A stretch of 64,000 nt of DNA from Paracoccus caeni (GTDB taxonomy: Bacteria > Pseudomonadota > Alphaproteobacteria > Rhodobacterales > Rhodobacteraceae), in contig NZ_JAEPRQ010000012.1 in NCBI RefSeq assembly GCF_016629665.1, positions 1 to 64,000 on the forward strand, written 5' to 3'. Both the position numbers and the translations under genes were made by a program. Positions within the stretch are counted from its first letter, which is position 1. Each line of letters opens with the position of its first letter. The notes under the pieces are model-generated. The model did no database searches, was not told the origin of the DNA, and saw only the letters and a program-made list of their open reading frames with translations. Shown here in pieces: positions 45,355 to 54,042 of this stretch.

Positions 45355-48300
45355 CCGAGTTGATCGAACAGACCGCCCCCCAGAATGTTGCGTGGATCCT
45401 CCGCTGCGAGCCTGCCATCAACGGACGTGCACTCCGGATTGAACTCGGCCCGACCGACGAAACCGCCGTCGCTCCTGGTGACTGGGCAGTCGTCGTAGGG
45501 TCCGACCATGCGGTGAGGATCGTCGGACGCATTCTGCGTGTTCGATCAGATACCGGCGGTCGCACCATATATTTCGACCAGGCTCAAGCCGTTGACCCGG
45601 CAGTTCCCCTGACCACGCTCGGCCTGACCGCGCCGAGCGCACCGGCGACACGGTTGCCATGGGGTAATTTCCTTCGTGTCCTTCCCTCGCTCGGCGTTGC
45701 TTCACCCGACGCGGTGCCGCTGATCCAGGACGTGGCCTACGTTCGCGATCTTCTCGAGGTCTCGGTACGGGACGATCTGCTCGGCCCAGCGGAAGGGCCG
45801 CACGAGCTGATCAAGGACATGAGCGTCCGCGATCGCTATCTGGTCGGCAAGCTCGCACCCCGACGCCCGAGTGACGATCAGGCCGCGCAGGTGGAACCGG
45901 CCTCCGGTGCCGATGAGGCGGGCGACCTCGAGGAAGAGCGGGCCGCACCGCTGCACGAGCCCGGGGCGGAGTTCCCGACTGCCACCGGCCGGGTGGAGCC
46001 CGAAGACGACGCGCTCGACGAGATCGACACGACCAACAACCAGTCTCTGGTGCCATCAAGCATGGGACTGACCTTCTGCGTCGCCGCAGACGTTCAAACG
46101 TTGGCGGTAGACGCTCGGTGGGGGCGTTACGAGCGGGTCCCCAATTCTGAGCACGACATCACCAAGACCCGGCGCAATCGCCAGACCGGCCGAGAAGAAC
46201 AGGTGAAGGTCAAGGTATGGCAGCGCGTCCCGTGTGGCGGTGTCGTCCCCCTGCCGTTGATCGATGGACCGCTCCCCCCGTCTATCCCCGACCCCGAACA
46301 ACCGGATGTTAGGCTTCAAGGCACGGTTCGAACGAACAACAAGGGTGAGCGTCTCGTCACTCTGTTCCTCGTGAACGGACAGCTGGAGCCCGAGGACAAC
46401 AAGGATAGCGCCTGGCTCTTCCAGCCCGAGATCACCGTCGAGGCCGCTGAAGATCAGGATGACAAATCGGTCTTCCGGCGTCGCCCCTCCAACGAAGTGG
46501 TCGTCGATGACCCCGAACGCGACCGGCTCGCCCTCATCTATCGCAACCGCTTGGAGTTCTCGGTTGGACACGGCGTTTCCGTTCACGCCGATACGACTTC
46601 AGACGACCCGACGAAAGCGCACCGCGTCCGAACCGAGATCATCCCGCGCTACGAAGTAGCCGTGACCGAAACGCCCGGCCTCGATCCCAGGGATCGCCCA
46701 GCCATGCGACGCATGGTCGACGAGGGCTGGCTCGACATGACGCGGCTGGCGGAGATGGCGCCGGACGCACTGCGCGACGCCCTTTCGTGTCTCGTCGACG
46801 ACTACGCCGTTTGGATCGGCGAACAGAATATCCGGTTAAGTGCGGAGATCACCGGCTTCGATGATCCAGGTAAAGATGTCATCGAGCGCTGCCAAGAGAT
46901 CCTGTGTCGTCTACGAGATGGGATGGAAACACTCTTTGCTGATCCGAAGGCGCTGGAGGCATTCCGCTTCGCCAACCGCTCCATGGCGATGCAGCGCGTC
47001 CGAAGCATCTACGCCCTGAAGCGCAGACGGAACGAGACCGTCGACGTGGGCACATTGGACGTGCCCAAGAACAGGTCTTGGCGCCCGTTCCAGCTGGCAT
47101 TCCTGCTGCTATCGATCCCGTCCCTGGCCGATCCCGCTCATCCAGACCGGACGAAGCCGGTCGAGGCGTTCGCGGACCTCCTGTGGTTCCCGACGGGTGG
47201 CGGGAAGACCGAAGCCTATCTCGGTGTGGCGGCCTTCGCCATGGCCATGCGTCGCTTGAAAAGTGATCTGGGCGGCCTCGACGCATCACGCGGTCTCGCT
47301 GTCATCATGCGCTACACACTGCGCCTTCTGACGCTACAGCAATTCCAGCGAGCCACGACGCTGCTCTGCGCAATGGAGGTCATCCGTCGTGCAGACGACA
47401 AGATCTGGGGCACGGAACCTTTCACACTCGGCCTCTGGGTCGGCAATCGTGTTACGCCGGGCACTACCGAGGCGTCACACCAGGCTGTCGAGGCCATTCG
47501 AAACAACGACCGCAACAAGTCAGGCATTGCATCACCAGCGCAGCTGACGAGCTGCCCTTGGTGTGGTTCGGAGATTTCAGGCGGGCGCGACATAGAGGTC
47601 GACAGGATTGCGGGCCGGACATTGCTTCACTGCGGCGATAAGCTCGGCAGCTGCGATTTCTCGAAGGCCAAATCCAGCGGGCAGCCCCATCCGGGTCTTC
47701 CTGTGAAAGTCGTCGACGAGGAAATCTATCACCGCCCGCCGACGATGATGATCGCAACCGTGGACAAGTTCGCGATGATGGCGTGGCGCCCCGAGGTTCG
47801 GAATCTTTTCGGCCGCGTGGAGCAGGAATGCGGGCGACATGGTTTGCTCTGGCCGAGTCACGACTGTGGTACCGGGCACAGAGCAAGGGGGATGTATCCG
47901 GCTGCCAGTGTGAAGCCGGTTCGCGCAATCCGACCGCCAGATCTGATCATCCAGGACGAATTCCACCTCATCAGCGGTCCGTTGGGCACCATGGTGGGGC
48001 TTTACGAAACGGCCGTCGACGAGCTGAGCAGTTGGGCTCTGGGCGACAAGAAGGTCCGCCCAAAGGTCGTCGCTTCGACAGCCACCGTACGGCGGGCCGA
48101 CGACCAGGTGCGTAATGTGTTCATGCGCCGCATTTCCGTGTTTCCGCCTTCCGGCCTGGACGTCGAGGACAATTTCTTCTCGGTCCAGAGATCTATCGGC
48201 GAGAAGCCGGGCCGACGGTACATGGGAATCTGCGCACCCGGCAGCTCCCGCCCTGCGGTTCTGATCAGGACCTACACGGCATTCCTCACCGCCGCACAGG

Positions 48301-49340
48301 CGCTGTTTGACCGGTTCGGCCCGGTTGCCGACCCCTACATGACCCTCGTAGGCTACTTCAATTCGCTGCGAGAGCTCGGTGGGATGAAGCGTTTGGCGGA
48401 AGACGACGTCCAAACGCGATCCTTCCGTGTCGAAATGAGCTTGGTGGACCGGCCCGGGCTTTCGCAGCGTAGAGTGGAGGAAATCAGCGAACTAACTTCT
48501 CGCGTCTCTAGCCAAGACATTCCTCGATACCTTGACCGGCTCGAGGTCCCCTTCGACGGCATGTTCGACCCGTCACTTGAAAAGTGGGTAAACAACAGGA
48601 ACCCCGGAGATGCCCGGCCAATCGATGCAGTTCTTGCAACGAACATGCTGTCTGTCGGTGTCGACGTGAATCGTCTCGGTGTCATGGTGGTAAATGGTCA
48701 ACCGAAGGGCACGGCAGAGTACATTCAGGCAACCAGCCGTGTTGGCCGGACACCGCCGGGCCTCGTAGCCACCGTGCTGACATGGGCACGGCCTCGTGAT
48801 CTGTCGCACTATGAGACCTTCGAGCATTATCACGCGACCTTCTATCAACATGTCGAGGCCCAGTCCGTAACCCCGTTCTCTCCGCGAGCTCTGGATCGCG
48901 GTCTCACAGGGGCAATGCTCTCCATCATGCGCCACGCCTATGACCCCTTTGCACCCAATGACGGCGCTGGCGCCATGAACAGCCCCAGTCGCAATGAAAT
49001 GCTGGAAACGGTAGGCGCCGTCGCTGCCCGGACGTGGGAAGTGACCGAGGACTCGCAAAAGAAGAAGCTCACTGAAGACGCGATGAAGAGTCGTGCTGAC
49101 GATTGGGCTAAAGAATCTGGCGTCGGTGGCCGCACGCTCGTCTATCAAAAGCATGGCGCGGGCCCCACATCCTATCCGCTCCTGTCAGTGCCGGGAACAA
49201 AGCCTTGGACCAATTGGACGGTTCCAATGTCCATGCGCGAAGTCGAGCCAGGAGTTCGGCTCGTAATGGAAGACGACCGCTCGACAAGTGATCCGACTTG
49301 GCGCCCGCGGGTGACGCAGCCCGAGGAGGATCAGCAATGA
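45351..49340 (+). CDS. drmA: DISARM helicase DrmA
   Basis: 1329 residues. A long N-terminal region with acidic linker (ASGADEAGDLEEERAAPLHE) precedes a superfamily 2 helicase: Walker A in FPTGGGKTEAYLGVAAFAMA (~616), Walker B-type IIQDEFHLISGPLG (~868), and C-lobe motifs ATNMLSVGVDVNRLGVMVVN and YIQATSRVGRTPPG (~1120). A zinc ribbon CPWCGSEI...CGDKLGSCDF lies in between. In DISARM, DrmA forms a complex with DrmB that engages phage DNA with 5' overhangs. Start and stop overlap the neighbours (ATGA). Confidence 0.94.
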   Translation: MTELIEQTAPQNVAWILRCEPAINGRALRIELGPTDETAVAPGDWAVVVGSDHAVRIVGRILRVRSDTGGRTIYFDQAQAVDPAVPLTTLGLTAPSAPATRLPWGNFLRVLPSLGVASPDAVPLIQDVAYVRDLLEVSVRDDLLGPAEGPHELIKDMSVRDRYLVGKLAPRRPSDDQAAQVEPASGADEAGDLEEERAAPLHEPGAEFPTATGRVEPEDDALDEIDTTNNQSLVPSSMGLTFCVAADVQTLAVDARWGRYERVPNSEHDITKTRRNRQTGREEQVKVKVWQRVPCGGVVPLPLIDGPLPPSIPDPEQPDVRLQGTVRTNNKGERLVTLFLVNGQLEPEDNKDSAWLFQPEITVEAAEDQDDKSVFRRRPSNEVVVDDPERDRLALIYRNRLEFSVGHGVSVHADTTSDDPTKAHRVRTEIIPRYEVAVTETPGLDPRDRPAMRRMVDEGWLDMTRLAEMAPDALRDALSCLVDDYAVWIGEQNIRLSAEITGFDDPGKDVIERCQEILCRLRDGMETLFADPKALEAFRFANRSMAMQRVRSIYALKRRRNETVDVGTLDVPKNRSWRPFQLAFLLLSIPSLADPAHPDRTKPVEAFADLLWFPTGGGKTEAYLGVAAFAMAMRRLKSDLGGLDASRGLAVIMRYTLRLLTLQQFQRATTLLCAMEVIRRADDKIWGTEPFTLGLWVGNRVTPGTTEASHQAVEAIRNNDRNKSGIASPAQLTSCPWCGSEISGGRDIEVDRIAGRTLLHCGDKLGSCDFSKAKSSGQPHPGLPVKVVDEEIYHRPPTMMIATVDKFAMMAWRPEVRNLFGRVEQECGRHGLLWPSHDCGTGHRARGMYPAASVKPVRAIRPPDLIIQDEFHLISGPLGTMVGLYETAVDELSSWALGDKKVRPKVVASTATVRRADDQVRNVFMRRISVFPPSGLDVEDNFFSVQRSIGEKPGRRYMGICAPGSSRPAVLIRTYTAFLTAAQALFDRFGPVADPYMTLVGYFNSLRELGGMKRLAEDDVQTRSFRVEMSLVDRPGLSQRRVEEISELTSRVSSQDIPRYLDRLEVPFDGMFDPSLEKWVNNRNPGDARPIDAVLATNMLSVGVDVNRLGVMVVNGQPKGTAEYIQATSRVGRTPPGLVATVLTWARPRDLSHYETFEHYHATFYQHVEAQSVTPFSPRALDRGLTGAMLSIMRHAYDPFAPNDGAGAMNSPSRNEMLETVGAVAARTWEVTEDSQKKKLTEDAMKSRADDWAKESGVGGRTLVYQKHGAGPTSYPLLSVPGTKPWTNWTVPMSMREVEPGVRLVMEDDRSTSDPTWRPRVTQPEEDQQ

Positions 49341-51178
49341 GTAGGACACCCGTAGGAGAAATTCGTCCGAGCCAGTTGCTTTGGACTTATGGACCAGGCG
49401 CCCTCATCGACCTACCGAATATGTCGGTTGTCACGATGGGGATCGACCGCTGGGAAAAAGATAGGTGCCAGCCGATTCAAGATGCTCGTTTGCTCGCCAA
49501 TGTCAGAAGCGTGCTCGGGCCTCAGGTCGAGTCGCTGCGCATGCCACCCGTGGGCGAGAGGGAAATCACAGACCCGTTTTCGGCGGCGGCCCTGATCGGC
49601 GTGCCGGTTAAGCCCTTCCCTCGATGGCTTCGCTGCGTCAAATGCGGTTTGCTTTCGCCCTATGACGCAGGCTTGTTCAAGCTGAAGGAAAATAGATACC
49701 GTCCCGAGCTGACGCGTTTTGTTCATGAAGGGTGCCGGGGGTCAAACAACGATCAACAGGCCAGGGATGCGGACGCTGTTCCGGCGCGCTTCCTGATGGC
49801 TTGTCGCGCCGGTCATTTGGATGACTTTGCCTGGCACTGGTTCGTTCACGGTGGGCCCAGTACCTGCCGTGCAACACTGAGGTTCTTCGAGAGCGGAGCT
49901 TCGCTGCAGACTGAAAACCTCTGGGTCAAATGCGATGGCTGCGGTGCATCCAAGAATATGTCACAGGCTTTCGGTCAAGCAGGACGCGACAATTTACCAG
50001 CCTGTCGTGGCCGACACCCGCATATCGACCGCTACGACGATGATTGTGCCAATGATCCTCGGGCCATCCTCCTAGGCGCGACCAACAGCTGGTTTCCGGT
50101 TACGCTTTCGGTCCTCGCCATCCCGCAAGTCGGAAGCCCTCTTGCGCAACTCGTCGCGGACGGTTGGACATTCTTTGACGACGTCGCCTCAGCAGCGGAA
50201 GTGGCGTTTGTCGTCAAGACGCTGAGAAAGACCGCTCAGTTGCCAGGCATCGAGCAATTCACTGACGAGCAAATCTGGTCTGCTATTGAAAACCATCGCA
50301 ACGGCGGATCGGACGTCGATCAGCGTGACCTGAAAGGACCAGAATGGGACGTGCTCACCGCTGAGAATCCTCCCACCGATTATCCCCATTTCATGAGTAC
50401 GAAAGTTGGGATTCCCACGGGCTTCGGTTCGGCAATCAAACGCGTGCTGCTCTTGGAGCGGCTACGTGAGGTAAATGCCCTTCTTGGATTCACGAGGGTC
50501 GAGTCCCCCGACGAGGGCACAGGAGACCAGGCCGCCCCGCGAGCGCCTCTCGCGCGTGCAGCGCCGAATTGGGTGCCCGCGACTCAAGTTCACGGTGAAG
50601 GGGTTTTCATTCGCTTCGACACGGATGCTTTGAAGGCTTGGGCAGATAAAGACCCTGTAAAAGCTCTCGATTCGCGGCTCCGACAAGGTCATCGCGGCTG
50701 GCGCCAAAAGAGGAATCTGGATCCAAACGAAGGTTATCCAGGGGTGCGCTATGTCATGCTGCACACTCTAGCCCACATGCTGATCCGGGAGTTGGCGTTG
50801 GAATGCGGATACAATGCCGCTAGTATTCGTGAGCGCATTTATGCAGACGTAGATGACGGCAGGGATCAAGCCGGGTTTCTTATTTATACGGCCGCTGCGG
50901 ACTCGGATGGAACTCTCGGTGGTCTCGTGGAGCTCGGGAAGCCTGAGAATCTCGGAAGGCTTCTGCGCCAAACTCTGGATCGCGCCCACATCTGCGCCTC
51001 GGACCCACTCTGTGCAGAACACGACCCAAGCAAGGACCAGTCTCTTCACGGAGCAGCATGTCACGCCTGTTCGTTCGTCTCTGAGACGTCATGTGAGCGA
51101 GGGAACCGCCACCTTGATCGCGCGCTTGTCGTACCCACGCTCGAAAACCCCGATGCGGCATTCTTCGGGAGCATTTGA
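49337..51178 (+). CDS. drmB: DISARM protein DrmB (DUF1998)
   Basis: 613 residues from the ATG at 49337, with GAGGAGGATCAGCA upstream, overlapping the drmA stop. The opening GEIRPSQLLWTYGPGALIDL is typical of DrmB. Zinc-binding cysteine pairs occur at RCVKCGLLSPY, KCDGCGASKN and near the C-terminus (ACHACSFVSETSCERGN), within the DUF1998 region that includes HTLAHMLIRELALECGYNA. DrmB is the required partner of DrmA and has no known catalytic activity of its own. Confidence 0.94.
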   Translation: MSRTPVGEIRPSQLLWTYGPGALIDLPNMSVVTMGIDRWEKDRCQPIQDARLLANVRSVLGPQVESLRMPPVGEREITDPFSAAALIGVPVKPFPRWLRCVKCGLLSPYDAGLFKLKENRYRPELTRFVHEGCRGSNNDQQARDADAVPARFLMACRAGHLDDFAWHWFVHGGPSTCRATLRFFESGASLQTENLWVKCDGCGASKNMSQAFGQAGRDNLPACRGRHPHIDRYDDDCANDPRAILLGATNSWFPVTLSVLAIPQVGSPLAQLVADGWTFFDDVASAAEVAFVVKTLRKTAQLPGIEQFTDEQIWSAIENHRNGGSDVDQRDLKGPEWDVLTAENPPTDYPHFMSTKVGIPTGFGSAIKRVLLLERLREVNALLGFTRVESPDEGTGDQAAPRAPLARAAPNWVPATQVHGEGVFIRFDTDALKAWADKDPVKALDSRLRQGHRGWRQKRNLDPNEGYPGVRYVMLHTLAHMLIRELALECGYNAASIRERIYADVDDGRDQAGFLIYTAAADSDGTLGGLVELGKPENLGRLLRQTLDRAHICASDPLCAEHDPSKDQSLHGAACHACSFVSETSCERGNRHLDRALVVPTLENPDAAFFGSI

Positions 51179-51939
51179 TGGATGCCTTGCTGATTGCTGC
51201 CGCAGACCTCGTGACCCTGTTGTCACCCTCTAGGATTGAAGCCCTCGCTGCTCGTGTCCGCAGATCGGACGCGACAGGGAGTGTTGGGGGCCTGCGCCAA
51301 CTTGCGACGACTCCGCCAGCTCGAGCAGCGCTTGATCGCCTTATCACTGTTTGGGAACAGTCCGACATCTCACGAGATGTACTCGCCGGAATACTGATCG
51401 GAGCGACTTTCGCCCGAGAGAAGTCACAGCGAGAGAGTACAGTCGAGCTTGTCTGGACAGGTCCGACTACGCCATTCGTTCCTACCCGGCGCACCGAACA
51501 GGTCCTTCTAGACATCATCGGTCTAGCGCAAAGCGACCTCTTTCTCGTGAGCTTCGTGGTCTACGACGTTTCTTCGGTCGTAGACGCGTTGAATGCGGCG
51601 TCAAATCGCGGCGTCAACATTCATATTCTTTTGGAAACGTCATCAAATCACGGGGGCAGCCTATCTGTCGATCCGATTGCGACCATGCGGCGTTATGTGC
51701 CTTCGGCAGCGCTATTTGTTTGGACTGAGCGACCGCCACCTTTCACCGAGGGGAGAGTTCATGCGAAAGTTGCGGTAGCAGACGGGAAAGCCGCGTTTCT
51801 GACCAGCGCAAATCTCACTGGACATGCCTTAGAAAAGAATATGGAAGCGGGCGTCGTGATCAACGGTGGGCATGTGCCAACAGGGCTTCGCGCGCACCTC
51901 CATGCGTTGATTGAAACCAAGGTCATCCGCAAAATCTAG
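51178..51939 (+). CDS. drmC: DISARM phospholipase D-like protein DrmC
   Basis: 253 residues from the ATG at 51178 (TGATG overlap with drmB). One HKD motif is clear at ~191-210: GRVHAKVAVADGKAAFLTSA followed by NLTGHALEKNMEAG, i.e. H-x-K-x4-D with the trailing S-x-N. A single HKD site implies dimerisation, as in PLD-type nucleases. DrmC is part of all DISARM classes but was reported as dispensable in the system studied first. It ends the operon. Confidence 0.93.
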   Translation: MDALLIAAADLVTLLSPSRIEALAARVRRSDATGSVGGLRQLATTPPARAALDRLITVWEQSDISRDVLAGILIGATFAREKSQRESTVELVWTGPTTPFVPTRRTEQVLLDIIGLAQSDLFLVSFVVYDVSSVVDALNAASNRGVNIHILLETSSNHGGSLSVDPIATMRRYVPSAALFVWTERPPPFTEGRVHAKVAVADGKAAFLTSANLTGHALEKNMEAGVVINGGHVPTGLRAHLHALIETKVIRKI

Positions 51940-52165
51940 TCCATTCAAATCGGCCAAGTTTGACGATTACTTGGCACGTAAGTCAATAATCCGTCTCGAC
52001 ATACACCCCCGAGCAATCATAGGCGACCGCCGCCGCCGTGGCGCCGTTGTGCATGAAATTGCGCGGGCGTAGGAGTTGCGTTGCGATGGGGATATCGGTG
52101 TCGAGCATGACCTCTACCACCGCCCCGCTGACCTCCTCACGACCCGGACGCCGATCTCACCGATG
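51940..52165 (-). other. Unassigned gene remnant
   Basis: On the minus strand a short frame encodes EEVSGAVVEVMLDTDIPIAT and QLLRPRNFMHNGATAAAVAY, then DCSGVYVETDY and a stop, preceded within ~50 bases by an in-frame stop. The sequence looks like the end of a real protein but I do not recognise the family. It is abutted by the end of an IS3 fragment at 52166. Confidence 0.35.
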
Positions 52166-52352
52166 TGAACTGCACCGGGTTTGCCGGAGGCTGATTTCAA
52201 TTAGTTACGCGGCCATGTCTTCAGTTTCCAGAGCGGCGTAGAAGTTTGCTTCAGCTTCCGCCGGGGGAATATTCCCAATCGGCTCGAGCAGGCGGCGGTT
52301 GTTGAACCAGTCGACCCATTCGAGGGTGGCGTATTCGACGGCTTCGAAGGTG
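52166..52352 (-). mobile_element. 3' fragment of a second IS3-family element
   Basis: The minus strand reads ...FEAVEYATLEWVDWFNNRRL, LEPIGNIPPAEAEANFYAAL, ETEDMAA and a stop, which is the C-terminus of an IS407-like OrfB. The terminal repeat TGAACTGCACCGGGTTTGCC follows at 52166-52185. The 5' part is gone; the fragment is cut off at 52352/52353 by the left end of the intact IS3 element. It is a different subgroup from that element. Confidence 0.8.
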
Positions 52353-52432
52353 TGAGCTACTCCCCGGAAATCGGACAGTGACGGAAGCTACGATCTGACC
52401 TTTGCTGGTCTCCAAGGACGAGGAGATCAGGA

Positions 52433-52729
52433 ATGCGGAAACGCAGGAACCATGACGCGGGCTTCAAGGCTCGGGTTGCGCTTGAGGCCGTGAAGGGCGA
52501 GCGGACGGTGTCGGAGCTGGCCGCCGACTATGGCGTGCATCCGACGATGATCCATCAATGGAAGAAAGCTTTGCTCGACGGGGCGGCGGACATCTTCGAG
52601 CGCGGCGGCAAGAAGCCTGTGATGGAGGTCGACGAGGAGACGGTCCGGTCGCTGCATGCCAAGATCGGAGAGCTGGCTGTCGCCAACGATTTTTTGTCGC
52701 GAAAGCTCAAGCCGTGGACCGGCAAGTGA
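52433..52729 (+). CDS. IS3-family transposase OrfA
   Basis: 98 residues from an ATG with GAGGAG upstream. Helix-turn-helix region FKARVALEAVKGERTVSELA, ADYGVHPTMIHQWKKALLDG, then a leucine-rich helical end (RSLHAKIGELAVANDFLSRK). It binds the IS ends and is joined to OrfB by -1 slippage at the T run TTTTTTG (52690-52696), where the second frame is open. Confidence 0.92.
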   Translation: MRKRRNHDAGFKARVALEAVKGERTVSELAADYGVHPTMIHQWKKALLDGAADIFERGGKKPVMEVDEETVRSLHAKIGELAVANDFLSRKLKPWTGK

Positions 52730-52737
52730 GGCGGGAC

Positions 52738-53580
52738 ATGATCGAGCGGAACCACCCGGCGCTGTCAATCGGGGCGCAGTGCCGCCTGCTGTCGATCTCA
52801 CGCTCGTCTTTCTACCACGAGCCGGCTGGAGAGACGGATCATAACCTCGGGCTGATGCGGTTGATCGACCGGCAATTCCTCGACACGCCTTTCTATGGGG
52901 TTCGCCAGATGACCTGGCACCTGCAGAACGAGGGGCATGGCGTGAACCAAAAGCGCATCCGACGGCTGATGCGCCTCATGCGCTTGATGCCGATCTACCA
53001 GAAGCCCAACACCAGCAAGCCGAGGAAGGGGCACAAGACCTATCCCTATCTGTTGGGCGGGCTGCGCGTGGATCGCCCCGGCCAGGTCTGGTGCGCCGAC
53101 ATCACCTATCTGCCGATGCGGCGGGGGTTCCTGTATCTGGTCGCCATCATGGACTGGTTCACGCGCAAGGTTCTGGCCTGGCGCATATCGAACACGCTCG
53201 AGGCCGACTTTTGCGTCGAGGCACTGAACGAGGCCATCCACCGGTTCGGCGCGCCCGGGATCATGAATACCGATCAGGGTAGCCAGTTCACGTCCTTCGC
53301 CTGGACCGACCGGCTGAAGCGCGTCGGCACGCGCATCTCGATGGACGGCAAGGGGCGGTGCATCGACAACGTCTTTATCGAGCGCCTATGGCGGTCCCTG
53401 AAATACGAATGCGTCTACCTGCACGCCTGGGAGACCGGGTCGCAGGCAAAGGCCGCCATCGGGTCTTGGATCACATTCTACAACCATCGGCGGCCACACA
53501 CTGCCCATGGCGGGCTGCCCCCCGCCGTGGTCTACTTCAACACCATTGAAACCGATCAGCAGGCGCAGGCAGTAGCTTAA
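52738..53580 (+). CDS. IS3-family transposase OrfB (DDE catalytic part)
   Basis: 280 residues if read from the ATG at 52738; normally made as the OrfAB fusion by frameshift, since this frame is open back to 52558. An HTH_21 region (GVRQMTWHLQNEGHGVNQKR) is followed by the integrase core with DDE residues: Asp in WCADITYLPMR, Asp in IMNTDQGSQFTS, and Glu in DNVFIERLWRSLKYE. It appears intact and could be active. Confidence 0.92.
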   Translation: MIERNHPALSIGAQCRLLSISRSSFYHEPAGETDHNLGLMRLIDRQFLDTPFYGVRQMTWHLQNEGHGVNQKRIRRLMRLMRLMPIYQKPNTSKPRKGHKTYPYLLGGLRVDRPGQVWCADITYLPMRRGFLYLVAIMDWFTRKVLAWRISNTLEADFCVEALNEAIHRFGAPGIMNTDQGSQFTSFAWTDRLKRVGTRISMDGKGRCIDNVFIERLWRSLKYECVYLHAWETGSQAKAAIGSWITFYNHRRPHTAHGGLPPAVVYFNTIETDQQAQAVA

Positions 53581-53619
53581 ATATCCCCGAAAACTGTCCA
53601 AGGATCGGGGAGTAGCTCA

Positions 53620-54018
53620 GTCGAAACCTGTATCGTCGAAGCACAAACAGGAAAAGCGAACCGGATCAACCAACAAATACTGGATTCCGATCTACGGGAG
53701 TGCTTCCAGAATATATATGCTGTAACAGAACTGGAAAAAGCAATGCATGCTGCCAATTTCGATGGTGAAATGCCTGCCCTTGATGCCGGAGAGCTTGATC
53801 TCTGGATACACGCTCTACAGCGAAATGATGTTTGGTTTCTTTGCGGCCCTGATCGCGCCAGCATGAAGTTCGGTTGTCAGGCAGGTCAAAAAGACAAACT
53901 GGTCTCCTTGGAGCAAGCGCTTTCAAAGCTGAATATCGGCGCCGCCAATCTCAAGGCACACTACCAGGAACGCTGGCTTAGTGATGTTAAGGTAAAGTTC
54001 ACGCTCGGATTGCACTAA
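53620..54018 (+). pseudogene. 5'-truncated PIN-like domain gene
   Basis: The frame is open directly from the right end of the IS: ETCIVEAQTGKANRINQQIL, then LDAGELDLWIHALQRNDVWF, LCGPDRASMKFGCQAGQKDK and a stop at 54018. Acidic LDAGE and the CGPDRAS segment resemble the second and third acidic clusters of PIN nucleases. The N-terminus with the first catalytic Asp is missing because the IS cut it, and the left flank of the IS does not continue it. It is probably non-functional. Confidence 0.5.
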
Positions 54019-54042
54019 TTAGCTTCTGATCTTGGTCGCATC

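Larger units (their letters stand above)
52353..53619 (+). mobile_element. Intact IS3-family insertion sequence
   Basis: Terminal inverted repeats: the left end reads TGAGCTACTCCCCGGAAATC and the right end, on the opposite strand, begins TGAGCTACTCCCCGATCC; both continue to GGACAGT. Between them lie orfA and orfB in the overlapping -1 arrangement. The length of 1267 bases is normal for IS3. No target duplication is visible (GTG on the left, GTC on the right), and the flanks belong to different genes, so a deletion or recombination probably followed insertion. A decayed 3' copy lies at 745-852. Confidence 0.9.
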
